Positions 11,244 to 21,419 of a stretch of 64,000 bases of DNA are shown here, piece after piece. Within the stretch, counting starts at the first letter, position 1. Every line of letters begins with the position of its first letter. Position numbers and translations under genes: made by a program. The notes under the pieces are model-generated. The model saw only the letters and a program-made list of their open reading frames with translations, had not been told where the DNA came from and made no database searches. Source of the DNA: Deinococcus koreensis (GTDB lineage: Bacteria; Deinococcota; Deinococci; Deinococcales; Deinococcaceae); the NCBI RefSeq assembly GCF_002901445.1, contig NZ_PPPD01000001.1, positions 2,982,501 to 3,046,500 on the forward strand. Reading direction: 5' to 3'.

Positions 11244-12146
11244 TCAAACGTCCGCCAGGGCCCACAGCGCCGCGCCGATCAGGCCCGCGTCGGCGCCCAG
11301 CTCGGCGTGCACCACATCGGGGCGGTAACGCGCCGGGAAGCAGCCCAGGCTCTCCCGCACCCGCGCGAGGTAGCCGTCCCGCAGGCCCACCGAGCCGCCC
11401 AGCGCGACCCGCGTCACGCCCAGCAGCGCCGCGACGTCCGCCACCTTCCAGGCGATCAGGGCGGCCGAGCGCGCATACGCGGCGTCGGCCTGCCGGTCTC
11501 CGGCCTCGGCGGCGTCACACAGGGCGCGGGCGCCGGGGAAGCCCAGGGCCTGCGCCCGCGCGTTCAGGGCGGTGCCGCTGGTCTCGAACTCCAGCGGGCC
11601 CAGGGCACCCAGCGGGGGCACGGCCCCTCCCGCTCCCCACGCCGACGGCACCGAGACGAAGCCCAGCTCGGCGTCCAGCCCGTTGCCCGCCAGGTGCAGC
11701 CTTCCCCCCAGCACCAGCCCCGCCCCCACCCCGGTGCTGACCGTGATGAACATGAACTCGGACGAACCCCGCCCGGCTCCGGCGGCATATTCGCCCCAGG
11801 CCGCCGCCCGCGCGTCGTTCAGGGCGCGGCAGGGCAGTCCCAGGCCCGTTTCCAGCGCCTGTGCCAGCCCGATGTTCACCCAGCCCGGAAAGGTGTGCGT
11901 GGCGGTGGCGGTGACCCGGCCCCCCGCCACCGCGCCCGCGCAGGCGACCCCCAGCGCCGAGGCCAGGGGCGCCAGCGGGGCGGCCAGCTCGACCAGCGCG
12001 GGCAGCACGGCGTCCGGGGTCGAGGGTTTGGGCGTCGGGGCCTCCAGACGGCGCAGGATCTGCCCGCCGCGAACCAGGGCGGCGCGCATGGAGGTGCCCC
12101 CCAGATCCAGGGCCAGCAGGGCGGGGGAAGTGTCGTCCGGGGTCAC
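11244..12146 (-). CDS. ROK-family sugar kinase lacking the zinc-binding site
   Basis: This 300-residue ROK protein has the phosphate-binding LALDLGGTSMRAAL at the N-terminus, a FPGWVNI sugar-binding segment, the catalytic aspartate in LNDARAAAWGEY, and STGVGAGLVLGG. The usual CxCGxxGC zinc motif is replaced by PPLGALGPLE, and the zinc-ligand histidine of GEIGH is Phe in AELGFVSV, so the structural zinc is lost as a unit. Zinc-free ROK kinases are known, for example some N-acetylmannosamine kinases. The likely substrate is a hexose or amino sugar. The start is GTG, with CACAAT 6 bases upstream as a possible leaderless -10. The DUF4127 gene ends 31 bases upstream, so an operon is likely. Confidence 0.87.
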   Translation of the reverse strand: MTPDDTSPALLALDLGGTSMRAALVRGGQILRRLEAPTPKPSTPDAVLPALVELAAPLAPLASALGVACAGAVAGGRVTATATHTFPGWVNIGLAQALETGLGLPCRALNDARAAAWGEYAAGAGRGSSEFMFITVSTGVGAGLVLGGRLHLAGNGLDAELGFVSVPSAWGAGGAVPPLGALGPLEFETSGTALNARAQALGFPGARALCDAAEAGDRQADAAYARSAALIAWKVADVAALLGVTRVALGGSVGLRDGYLARVRESLGCFPARYRPDVVHAELGADAGLIGAALWALADV

Positions 12147-12177
12147 GGACGCATTGTGGCTCAGCCGGCGCCCCCGG

Positions 12178-13689
12178 TCACCCTCGATCCGCAGTCACGG
12201 TGAGCGGAAAGACGCCGGTGAACAGCCGGGGCCAGGCCAGATGGGGCGGGCCCAGTTCCAGCCCCAGGCCCTGGCCCGCGAAGTGCCGCTCCCACAGCGC
12301 CTGGATCCGCGGCGTGATCAGCTCCCGCAGCAGCGTCTCGGCGGCCTCCCGCTGCGGCCCCAGGTCGAAGGGGCTGGGATCGCTCAGACGGTCTCGCACC
12401 GCGTACCGGGCCCAGGACTGGTACAGCACGTCGTCGACCATGCGGGCGAACAGCGCCCCGGCGTGGGCGGCCCGGTCGGTCACCAGCGGCGCCAGGACGC
12501 CGAAGGCGACCGCCGTGCCCAGCGTGTTGCCCGCCGTGTTCCAGGCGCTGAACCCGGCCAGCCGGGCCAGTGGCAGCCCCTGGAGCATCGTCCAGAGCCG
12601 GCTCTCGGCGCCGTTCGGGTAGGCGATATCGGCCAGACTGACCCTTCGGTGGGCCTCCAGTTCGGCCCGGAGCGCGTCCACGAAGGCGGGCAGGTGGCGG
12701 TGGGGCGTGTCCACCGTGGCGAAGTCCGGTTGCCGGTGGGCCTGCCTCAGTCCCGGCGTGTTCACCGCCAGCACGAAGTCCGCCCCGTCCGGCGTCTCGG
12801 CCGGCACGCAGCCGGCGGCCCGCAGGTGGGCGCGCACGAGTTCCCCGGCGGGCCGATCCTCGTACAGCATCTCGGTCTCCGCTCCACCCAGGCCGCTGTA
12901 GCGCACCCAGACCCGGTGCGGGCCGGGGCGCAGGGCGCGGGCGATCAGCGCGCAGGGCACCTCGTCGGCCCCCGGATAGATGTCCAGCCGCTCCCAGACC
13001 CCCAGCTCGTCGGCGCGGGCCTCCAGCAGCCGGCGGTCGTAGGCGGCCAGCCCGTAGGGGGTGGTGTCGTCCAGCGTCAGGCACAGGTGGCCGAGCACGC
13101 CCTCGGCGAGCAGGTTCAGGGCTTCCAGATGCAGGGCCCGGTTGCGTTCGCGGGTGCCCAGCCAGTCGGCCAGAATGTCTGCCGGCAGGGCGGCGCGGGC
13201 GGCGTCCAGGGCGCCCCGCTCGCTCTCTCCGTGCCGGGCGAGGCGGTCGAAGGCCGCGCTGTAGGCACGCAGCTCCCGGCCCCACTGGCCGTAGTAGGGT
13301 TTCTCCTCGTGTGGATCGTTGTCGTGCGCCACCCGCACGATCACCCCGAAGGCGGAGATCTGCAGCCCGGGACGCCGCTCCTTGACCTCACGCAGCACCT
13401 TCAGCCTCTCCAGGGCGACCTCCAGCGAATCCGAGACCCGGCGGGCCGGGATCATGCCCCCCAGGCACAGCGTCTCCAGGCACACGACCAGCGCGTCGGC
13501 GCCGGCCACCATCTTCAGCAGCCAGGCCCTGAGCGCGTCGGTGTCGCCGGGGGTGAAGAACGCCGGCAGGGCGCGGGCGGGCGGCACCCCCACCTCCACG
13601 CCGGTCATGCGGGCCAGCGACGCGGGCAGTTCCAGGGTCGGGGGGCGGGTATCCGGGGGAATCAGCAGCAGACGGCGGATGGGCGGCAC
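12178..13689 (-). CDS. DUF4127 family protein
   Basis: This 503-residue protein matches the DUF4127 family from its start, LLLIPPDTRPPTLELP, through VVCLETLCLGGMIPAR, AHDNDPHEEKPYYGQWG and the C-terminal ITPRIQALWERHF. The function is unknown. Members often sit beside sugar-kinase or amino-sugar genes, and here the next gene is a ROK kinase, so a role in sugar or cell-wall fragment catabolism is possible. No signal peptide or membrane span is seen, so it should be cytoplasmic. It probably heads the operon DUF4127-ROK. Confidence 0.85.
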   Translation of the reverse strand: MPPIRRLLLIPPDTRPPTLELPASLARMTGVEVGVPPARALPAFFTPGDTDALRAWLLKMVAGADALVVCLETLCLGGMIPARRVSDSLEVALERLKVLREVKERRPGLQISAFGVIVRVAHDNDPHEEKPYYGQWGRELRAYSAAFDRLARHGESERGALDAARAALPADILADWLGTRERNRALHLEALNLLAEGVLGHLCLTLDDTTPYGLAAYDRRLLEARADELGVWERLDIYPGADEVPCALIARALRPGPHRVWVRYSGLGGAETEMLYEDRPAGELVRAHLRAAGCVPAETPDGADFVLAVNTPGLRQAHRQPDFATVDTPHRHLPAFVDALRAELEAHRRVSLADIAYPNGAESRLWTMLQGLPLARLAGFSAWNTAGNTLGTAVAFGVLAPLVTDRAAHAGALFARMVDDVLYQSWARYAVRDRLSDPSPFDLGPQREAAETLLRELITPRIQALWERHFAGQGLGLELGPPHLAWPRLFTGVFPLTVTADRG

Positions 13690-13733
13690 CCCCTCAGCCT
13701 ACGGCACGGGCTTTCCGGTCTCCCCCCGGGCAC

Positions 13734-13763
13734 GAAAAACCCCACCCGGTGAGGGGTGGGGCC
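13734..13763 (-). terminator. Rho-independent terminator of the subtilase gene
   Basis: On the minus strand, an 8-bp GC-rich stem (13754-13761 with 13740-13747, 6-base loop) is followed by five T's (13735-13739). It lies about 180 bases after the subtilase stop codon and just before the DUF4127 start, so it separates the two genes. Confidence 0.75.
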
Positions 13764-13939
13764 GGTGCAAAGGGGTGGGTGTTCAGGCGGCGAGGGGCTT
13801 ACTGCGGGTGTCTTTCCAGATCCCGCGGCTGCCAGCCTGGAGGGTTTCGGAGAGGGGAGCGCCGGGGCGGGGCATCTGAATCGGGAGATGCGTCGCTGGG
13901 CGGACAGACTGGGAAATCGTCACATTCTGCATAGAGGCC

Positions 13940-15286
13940 TCAGCGGTACAGATCAGCGAAGGAGCCGACGTTCAGCGTGCCGGTGCCCAGCTTGGAGTTG
14001 AAGGTGACGTCCTGGTTCGGAGTTACGGACGTGCGCAGGCCGGTGCTCAGCGTGCTCACGTTCGTCACGCCGGCGGACATCGCCAGGGCGACCGCGCCCG
14101 TCACGGCGGGGGCCGCGAAGGAGGTGCCGGTGGCGCGCATCAGCTTGCTGCCGGGGTAGGTGGTCAGCACCTGTTCGCCGGGGGCGGTCAGGCTCATGTT
14201 CAGGGCGTACTGGCTGAAGCTGGAGCGCTTCAGATCCTTGGTCACACTGCCCACACCGATCAGGCCGCTGGTGGCCGCGAAGGAGGCCGAGTCCAGCTTG
14301 CGGCTGGGGTACAGCAGGCCCTCGGTGCCGGCGTTGCCGACCGAGTTCACCACGACGATCCCCTTGGCCAGTGCCGCGGCGATCGCGGTGTTCAGGGCCG
14401 ACGAGTCGGAGGTGGTGCCCAGCGACATGTTGATCACGCGGGCGCCGTTGGCGACGGCCTTGTTCACGGCGGCGACGACCTTGTCCATGCTTCCGGAGCC
14501 GTCGGGCTTCAGGGCGCGGTACATCTGGATCTTGGTGTTCGGCGCCATCTGCAGGATGATCCCGACCGTGGCCGTGCCGTGGCCGTATTTGCCGGAGTCC
14601 AGGGCGGTCTCTTCTGCCGGGGAATCATCGTTGCCCACGAAGTCCCAGTCGAGGGTGGTGTCCAGGCTGTTCTGGAGCAGCGGGTGGGCCAGGTCTACGC
14701 CGGTGTCGATCACGGCCACCTTGATCCCGGTGCCTTTCTCCGGCATCAGGGTGTGGGCCCTGGACAGCTCCAGGCGGTTCCAGTAGGCCTGTACGTCGGC
14801 CATGGTGCTGGCGTCGAGGAACGAAGCGCCGCCGGCCCAGGTCAGGGCGCCGCCGGCCCAGGTGGTCATGCCGCCGGCCCAGGTGGTCGCGCCGCCGGCC
14901 CAGGTGGTCATGCCCATGGCCTGCACGTCGTCAGGGGCGCTGACGACCACGTTGGGCTCGACCGCCAGCACGCCGGCATCGAGCGCGCCGAGGCTGAGGC
15001 TGTTCAGGCTGGCGGCCTGCAGGGTGCCGCGGGTTTCCGGCACGGACAGCACCGCGCGGCTGGTGGCGTGGTCGAAGACCAGCACTTCCGAGCCGGGCAC
15101 GCTGGCCTTCAAGGCGCCCTCGGTGACTCCGGCGCCGATCCGCACGGTGACCAGCTTGAGCGTCTGGGTGGTGGGCTGGCTCGCCTCAGGGCTGGGGGTG
15201 ACGGCCGGGGTGCCGCCACAGGCCGTCATGGCCATGGCCAGAACGGCCAGCGCCATGTACGAGATTGGATGAGAAGCTTTTTTCAT
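13940..15286 (-). CDS. Lipoprotein S8 subtilisin-like protease with TTWAGG heptads
   Basis: This is a 448-residue exported subtilase. The signal peptide ends in a lipobox (MTAC, Cys23), so the protein is probably lipid-anchored. Residues about 40-120 look like an inhibitor-I9-type propeptide. Residues 126-153 are four heptads of the form xTTWAGG. The S8 domain carries Asp194 (VAVIDTGVDLAHP), His236 (GKYGHGTATVG), Asn318 (oxyanion, SVGNAG) and Ser389 (GTSFAAPAVTG), so the triad is complete. The start has GGAGG 8 bases before the ATG. The gene stands alone with its own terminator. The likely role is extracytoplasmic proteolysis; substrates are unknown. Confidence 0.93.
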   Translation of the reverse strand: MKKASHPISYMALAVLAMAMTACGGTPAVTPSPEASQPTTQTLKLVTVRIGAGVTEGALKASVPGSEVLVFDHATSRAVLSVPETRGTLQAASLNSLSLGALDAGVLAVEPNVVVSAPDDVQAMGMTTWAGGATTWAGGMTTWAGGALTWAGGASFLDASTMADVQAYWNRLELSRAHTLMPEKGTGIKVAVIDTGVDLAHPLLQNSLDTTLDWDFVGNDDSPAEETALDSGKYGHGTATVGIILQMAPNTKIQMYRALKPDGSGSMDKVVAAVNKAVANGARVINMSLGTTSDSSALNTAIAAALAKGIVVVNSVGNAGTEGLLYPSRKLDSASFAATSGLIGVGSVTKDLKRSSFSQYALNMSLTAPGEQVLTTYPGSKLMRATGTSFAAPAVTGAVALAMSAGVTNVSTLSTGLRTSVTPNQDVTFNSKLGTGTLNVGSFADLYR

Positions 15287-15764
15287 CTACGTTGCCTCCG
15301 GGGAAGAATCAGGATTCGTATCAGGGCACGAACCAGCCGCTTCGACCCCCTGAGTGTGAGCGGCGTGTGTGACTCTCAGGTGACCGCCAGCGCACTCCAC
15401 AGACGCCCCCATCGGGGGGCAGGATGGGGGAGAACCTCACGAATCCGGGGACAAACGTCCGCCCGTTCACATTCGAGTCACATAGCGCGTTCTCCGTGAC
15501 TTCGCAGGCGTCGGCCCATCCAGATCCCGGAGACTAGGAAGGGCCGACAACGTCGGCTGGGCCGCGTTCCAACCACACCGTTCTGCAGCTGACAGCGGGC
15601 GCCGGAGGGTCATGGGCGCGGACGACCGGCCCGGCCTGTGACGCGACAACAGGGTGCCTGAAAAGCCCTCGACGCGTTCACCGGGGCCCGGTGATCGTGC
15701 GTTCTTCCCCGTGAATTTCTACCCCCCGACCGATCCATCCCGGGCAGGGCGAGCCGGAAGGGGG
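15287..15764. other. Intergenic region with two short palindromes
   Basis: This stretch of 478 bases lies between the subtilase start and the pntB stop. TCACCGGGGCCCGGTGA at 15678-15694 is a perfect dyad. A GCCGAC-AAC-GTCGGC hairpin lies near 15543. GCCCCC-ATCG-GGGGGC lies near 15405. None is followed by a T-run. No credible gene was seen; short frames here have no recognisable features. Confidence 0.4.
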
Positions 15765-17129
<1,365 letters not shown>

Positions 17130-17131
17130 GT

Positions 17132-17455
17132 CTATTTCACGGCCTCGCGGCTGGACTCACGGCTGGGCGCGGCCACGGGCTTGTCGCGCCGGAACATCGC
17201 CAGCATGCGCTCGGTGACCACGTAGCCCCCGGCGGCGTTGGCGGCCCCCAGGAACACCGCGAAGAAGCCGATGGCCTGCTCGCCCGGCGTCCGCGCGTGG
17301 CCCAGCACGACCATCGCGCCCACCAGTACCACCCCGTGCACGAAATTCGAGCCGGACATCAGCGGCGTGTGCAGGATCACCGGCACCCGCGCGATGACCT
17401 CGTAGCCGGTGAAGGCGGCCAGCATGAAGATGTACAGGTAGAACAGTTCCGGCAT
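17132..17455 (-). CDS. pntA2: NAD(P) transhydrogenase subunit alpha, membrane part (PntA2)
   Basis: This 107-residue protein has three membrane helices (residues about 4-22, 35-52, 58-85) and corresponds to the membrane segment that is fused to domain I in E. coli PntA. The pattern FMLAAFTGYEVIARVP then LMSGSNFVHGVVL is typical. A separate PntA2 is normal in Rhodospirillum, Thermus and Deinococcus. It begins 1 base after the pntA1 stop, so the subunits are made from one mRNA. Its C-terminal tail is polar and unusual in having RESSREAVK. Confidence 0.94.
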   Translation of the reverse strand: MPELFYLYIFMLAAFTGYEVIARVPVILHTPLMSGSNFVHGVVLVGAMVVLGHARTPGEQAIGFFAVFLGAANAAGGYVVTERMLAMFRRDKPVAAPSRESSREAVK

Positions 17456-17456
17456 G

Positions 17457-18605
17457 TCAGCGCTCCTGAAGGGTCGGGGAGGGGAGGTTCAGGGCGCGGC
17501 CCACCTGGGCATGGCGAACCTCGCCCGCGTGGGTCATGACCGTGCCGGCCAGCACCTCGTCGGCCCAGTCGATCTGCACGGTTCCTTCCCGCAGCATCGG
17601 CGCGGTGAAATTCAGCAGGTTGCGCGCGACCATCTCGGAGGTGTGCACCGGCATCCGGCTGGGCAGGTGCGTCGGCCCCAGCAGGCGCACCCCGCCGGCC
17701 TGCACCTCCTGCCCGGCGACCGTGCCCTCCACGTTGCCCCCGCTCTCGGCGGCCAGATCCACCACGACCGACCCGGCAGTCATCCCGGCGACCATCGCGG
17801 CCGTGACGATCACGGGGGCGCGGCGCCCCGGAATGGCGGCGGTCGTGATCAGGACGTCGCTGCCTGCCACCGCCCGCGCCAGCTTCGCGGCCTGCTGGAT
17901 CAGCTCCTCGGGGGTCAGTTCGCGGGCATAGCCGCCGGCGCCCACCGCACTCACGCCGGTGTCCACGAACCTGGCGCCCAGCGACTCCACCTGCTCGCGG
18001 GTCTCGGGCCGCACGTCGTAGGCTTCCACCACGGCGCCCAGACGCCGGGCCGTGGCGATCGCCTGCAGGCCCGCCACCCCGGCCCCGATCACCAGCACCC
18101 GGGCGGGCCGGATGGTGCCCGCCGCGTAGGTCAGCATGGGAAAGAACTTGGAGCAGTGGGCGGCGGCGATCACCGCGCACTGGTAGCCGGCCGCCGCCCC
18201 CTGCGAGGAGAGGATGTCCATGCTCTGGGCACGCGAGATGCGCGGCAGGAGTTCCAGGGCGAACGAGGTGACCTGCCGCTCCTGCAGCTGCTGGACGCGC
18301 GCTGCACTGGCGTAGGGCTGAAGCAGGCCGATCAGCACGGTGCCGGGCCGGAGCCCCGCCAGCAGGTCGTCCGGCGGGGGATCGACCACCCAGAGCACGT
18401 CGGCGCGGGCCAGCACCTCGGCAGCGCTGTCCACCCAGGTCACCTCGGGATAGTCGGCCTCGCCCAGACAGGCGCCCCGGGCGGCGCCGCGCTGCATCAC
18501 GATCCCGGCCCCCAGGGCGCTGAGCTTGCGGGCCACGTCCGGCACGAGCGGCACCCGGCGTTCGGCCGGATCTGCGCTGCTGACCACTCCGATCACTGCT
18601 GCCAT
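17457..18605 (-). CDS. pntA1: NAD(P) transhydrogenase subunit alpha part 1 (PntA1)
   Basis: This is the soluble NAD(H)-binding domain I of transhydrogenase, about 382 residues, homologous to alanine dehydrogenase. It starts with AAVIGVVSSADPAERRVPLVP. The Rossmann motif is VLVIGAGVAGLQAIATARRL near residue 165, followed by VVEAYDVRPETREQVESLGA and the mobile-loop region. The ATG at 18605 is chosen because AAGGAG lies 4 bases upstream; an in-frame ATG six codons earlier has no such site. It is first gene of the three-gene pnt operon. Confidence 0.95.
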   Translation of the reverse strand: MAAVIGVVSSADPAERRVPLVPDVARKLSALGAGIVMQRGAARGACLGEADYPEVTWVDSAAEVLARADVLWVVDPPPDDLLAGLRPGTVLIGLLQPYASAARVQQLQERQVTSFALELLPRISRAQSMDILSSQGAAAGYQCAVIAAAHCSKFFPMLTYAAGTIRPARVLVIGAGVAGLQAIATARRLGAVVEAYDVRPETREQVESLGARFVDTGVSAVGAGGYARELTPEELIQQAAKLARAVAGSDVLITTAAIPGRRAPVIVTAAMVAGMTAGSVVVDLAAESGGNVEGTVAGQEVQAGGVRLLGPTHLPSRMPVHTSEMVARNLLNFTAPMLREGTVQIDWADEVLAGTVMTHAGEVRHAQVGRALNLPSPTLQER

Positions 18606-18730
18606 GCATCTCCTTGGGGTCATGCTGCGCCCCGGATGAGCTTCACCGCTGCCGAGCTGCTGTGTGTTGTGGCCCTACCCTACAGGCTTCTGGCGGGAGC
18701 GTCCATTGTCCCGCGCCCCGTGACCCGGTC

Positions 18731-19666
18731 TCAGCCCGCCCACGCCCGCACGACCTTGAGCCGCTCGCCGTCGCCGTCCACCACGGCCACCAGCGCGCCG
18801 TCCAGCGTCACGACCTGCCGGCCCAGCGCGGGGTGGGCGGGCCGTTTGCCCTGCCGAAGCTCCAGCGCCAGCCCGGGCGTGGCCTCCAGGCGCGGAAATT
18901 CCAGCGCCTCCAGGTCGCCCAGGCCGGGGGCGCCGGGCAGGTCGTCCAGCGCCACGGCCCCCTCTAGCCCGTGCCGCCCCACCCGCGTCCTGACCAACCC
19001 GGCCAGGTGGGCGGGTACGCCCAGGGCGGCGCCCACGTCGCGCGCCAGCGAGCGCAGGTAGGTGCCGCTGCCCACCCGGGCCCGCACGAGCAGGGTGGGA
19101 AACTCGCCCAGCGGCTCCGGCAGCGTGAAGGTCACGCCCGTCTGGGCGGGTGTCCAGCCCTGGGCAGTGGGGGCGAAGGTGCGCGGCGCGTCCTGCATGC
19201 GGGCGGACTGACCCAGCAGTGTCAGGTCGTGGATCACCACGCTGCGGGCGGGCAGGTCGATCACGCCGCCTGCCCTCGCCACGGCGTACGCCCGCACGCC
19301 GCCGACCTGAATGGCGCTGTACTGCGGCGGCACCTGCTGCTGCGGGCCGGTGAAGGTGTCCAGCACGCTGCTGATCCGCTCGGCGTCCAGCTCCGGCACG
19401 TCGGCGGTCTCGTCCACCGGCCCCTCGGCGTCCAGGGTCGGGGTGCCCGCGCCCAGGCTGATCCAGGCCAGGTAGTCCTTCGTGTCGGCCTCCATGAACT
19501 GCACGAGCTTGGTGCTCTCGTCCACGCACAGCACCAGCACCCCGGTCGCCAGCGGGTCGAGGGTGCCGGTGTGGCCCACCCGCTTCGTGCCCCGCAGCCG
19601 CCGCGCCCGGTTGACGACGTCGTGCGAGGTGAGGTGCAGGGGCTTGTCCACGGCGATCACGGGCAT
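18731..19666 (-). CDS. truB: tRNA pseudouridine(55) synthase TruB
   Basis: TruB isomerises U55 in the T loop of nearly all tRNAs and also acts as a tRNA folding chaperone. The 311 residues begin MPVIAVDKPLHLTSHDVV, and the catalytic aspartate is Asp37 in GHTGTLDPLATGVL. QVPPQYSAIQVGG (motif for tRNA binding) and RVGSGTYLRSLARDVG follow, with a PUA-like C-terminal extension from about residue 270. TAGCCT ends 6 bases before the ATG, so the mRNA is probably leaderless. No Shine-Dalgarno sequence is seen. Confidence 0.96.
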   Translation of the reverse strand: MPVIAVDKPLHLTSHDVVNRARRLRGTKRVGHTGTLDPLATGVLVLCVDESTKLVQFMEADTKDYLAWISLGAGTPTLDAEGPVDETADVPELDAERISSVLDTFTGPQQQVPPQYSAIQVGGVRAYAVARAGGVIDLPARSVVIHDLTLLGQSARMQDAPRTFAPTAQGWTPAQTGVTFTLPEPLGEFPTLLVRARVGSGTYLRSLARDVGAALGVPAHLAGLVRTRVGRHGLEGAVALDDLPGAPGLGDLEALEFPRLEATPGLALELRQGKRPAHPALGRQVVTLDGALVAVVDGDGERLKVVRAWAG

Positions 19667-19672
19667 GAGCGG

Positions 19673-19678
19673 AGGCTA
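19673..19678 (-). promoter_or_regulatory. -10 box of truB (leaderless)
   Basis: On the minus strand TAGCCT is followed by 6 bases and then the truB ATG, the arrangement seen in front of several other genes here. A transcript starting at the ATG is inferred. Confidence 0.5.
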
Positions 19679-19753
19679 GCAGAGAGGCCCGCCCCGCTCG
19701 GCCAGCCTCCCCACGTCTGCACGCCATCTCGCTGTGCCGACTGCGCGGGTCAC

Positions 19754-19759
19754 TACACT
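19754..19759 (+). promoter_or_regulatory. -10 box of the small membrane protein gene (leaderless)
   Basis: TACACT is followed by exactly 7 bases and a GTG at 19767. This spacing puts the expected transcription start on the start codon and is the reason for choosing that GTG over the one at 19734. Confidence 0.55.
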
Positions 19760-19766
19760 GTGCCGT

Positions 19767-20138
19767 GTGCTGCGCGTTGCCTTCATTCTCACGGCCCTGA
19801 TCTTCATTCCCACCGGGCTGTACCTGTATTTCCTGCCTCCCACGGTGGCGGCCCTGGCGGGCGTGGCCCCCCTGTGGCTGGCGCGCGTGGCGGGGGGCGT
19901 GCTGCTCGCCTGGGGGGTGGCCACGCTGCTCGGCAGTGCCCGCCCGGACGGCCTGCGAACCGGGGCGCTGGTGGGCGGCAACCTGCTCACCGTCGCGGCC
20001 CTGCTGCCCGCCGTGGTCGCCGGGGGGGCCAGTCTGGCGCCGGGCCTGCGTACGGCCCTGACCGTCCTGATCCTCCTGCTGGGCGCCCTGGCCCTGACGG
20101 CGATCCTGGCCTACCCCAGCCGCCGGAGCCGCCTGTGA
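19767..20138 (+). CDS. Small integral membrane protein of unknown function
   Basis: This protein of about 123 residues is almost entirely hydrophobic. Four membrane helices are visible: residues about 3-20 (VAFILTALIFIPTGLYLYFL), 29-52, 60-82 and 90-112, with a basic C-terminus (PSRRSRL). No family is recognised. The GTG start at 19767 is preferred over 19734 because of a -10 box 7 bases upstream. Its stop codon overlaps the GTG start of the pseudouridine synthase gene (GTGA), so the two are translationally coupled. Membrane location is well supported; the role is unknown. Confidence 0.72.
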   Translation: MLRVAFILTALIFIPTGLYLYFLPPTVAALAGVAPLWLARVAGGVLLAWGVATLLGSARPDGLRTGALVGGNLLTVAALLPAVVAGGASLAPGLRTALTVLILLLGALALTAILAYPSRRSRL

Positions 20139-20908
20139 ACCCCGCAGGGGGGGCCGAGCGGCTCCACAAGCGCCTCGCCCGCGCCGGGGTCGCCTCGCGC
20201 CGCGCCGCCGAGGAGATGATCAGGGCGGGCCGCGTGTCCGTGAACGGGACGGTCGCCACCCTGGGCCAGACCGTGACCGACGCCGACGACATCCGCGTGG
20301 ACGGCCAGCTGATCGAGACCGAGGCGGTGCGGGCCGTGACCTACGCGCTCTACAAGCCGCGCGGCTACGTGACCACGGCCAGCGACGAGTATGGCCGGAA
20401 GAACGTGCTGGACGCCATGCCAGTCATCCCCGGCCTGCACCCGGTGGGCCGCCTCGACCGCGATTCCGAAGGGCTGCTGCTCCTCACCACCGACGGGCAG
20501 CTCACCCAGACCCTGACCCACCCGAGCTTCGGCCACGAGAAGGCCTACCGTGCTTGGACGGACGGCGAGGCCACGCCCACCCCGGAGGAACTGCGGGCGC
20601 TGACCCGCGGTGTCGAGCTGGAGGACGGGCTGGCGCAGGCCGTCAGCGCCTCTGTGGCTACAGGTGGCGCCTTCATCGTGCTGGGCGAGGGCCGCAAGCG
20701 CCAGGTGCGGCGGATGCTCGACGCCATCGGCCATCCTGTCGTGCGGCTGATGCGCTACCGGGTGGGCGGCCTGTGGCTGGGCGATCTGGACGTGGGCGAA
20801 TACCGCGAGCTGAGGGAAGGCGACCTGCGCGAACTCCTGACCCCCTCGGGCCCCGGCGCGCCCGCCTGGGATCGCCAGTGGGAACTCATGCAGCGCCGCT
20901 GGGGCTGA
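20135..20908 (+). CDS. RsuA/RluB-family pseudouridine synthase
   Basis: This 257-residue rRNA pseudouridine synthase has an N-terminal S4 RNA-binding domain (RLHKRLARAGVASRRAAEEM, residues 9-28) and a catalytic domain with LYKPRGYVTT, the active-site aspartate in GRLDRDSEGLLLLT near residue 110, and the C-terminal GRKRQVRRMLDAIGHPV. The family modifies 23S U2605 (RluB), U2457 (RluE) or 16S U516 (RsuA); the S4 domain and the length fit RluB or RsuA best. The GTG start overlaps the stop of the upstream membrane gene. The stop is about 45 bases before rnpB. Confidence 0.93.
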   Translation: MNPAGGAERLHKRLARAGVASRRAAEEMIRAGRVSVNGTVATLGQTVTDADDIRVDGQLIETEAVRAVTYALYKPRGYVTTASDEYGRKNVLDAMPVIPGLHPVGRLDRDSEGLLLLTTDGQLTQTLTHPSFGHEKAYRAWTDGEATPTPEELRALTRGVELEDGLAQAVSASVATGGAFIVLGEGRKRQVRRMLDAIGHPVVRLMRYRVGGLWLGDLDVGEYRELREGDLRELLTPSGPGAPAWDRQWELMQRRWG

Positions 20909-20939
20909 GGCCGGGACTGCCCCTGCGCCCGCTTCCTGC

Positions 20940-20945
20940 TATCTT
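20940..20945 (+). promoter_or_regulatory. -10 box of rnpB
   Basis: TATCTT lies 6 bases before the first base of the predicted P1 helix of RNase P RNA (20952). The -35 region is weak (ACTGCC at 20916-20921 with 18-base spacing). Confidence 0.5.
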
Positions 20946-20951
20946 TCCCAC

Positions 20952-21372
<421 letters not shown>

Positions 21373-21377
21373 CATCC

Positions 21378-21415
21378 CCACGCCCCTCCCACCGGAGCCG
21401 GGCGTGGCTCTTTAT
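21378..21415 (+). terminator. Terminator of rnpB
   Basis: CCACGCCC at 21378-21385 pairs with GGGCGTGG at 21400-21407 and is followed by CTCTTTAT. It starts 6 bases after the RNA and ends just before the convergent DUF423 gene. Confidence 0.75.
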
Positions 21416-21419
21416 GGCG

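Noticed and set aside
13749..14001. Short overlapping frames upstream of the subtilase 3' end
   Set aside because: They have no family features, no ribosome binding sites, and overlap a terminator; they look like chance frames in GC-rich DNA.
15467..15649. 60-codon minus-strand frame between subtilase and pntB
   Set aside because: No ribosome binding site, no recognisable domain, and basic low-complexity composition.
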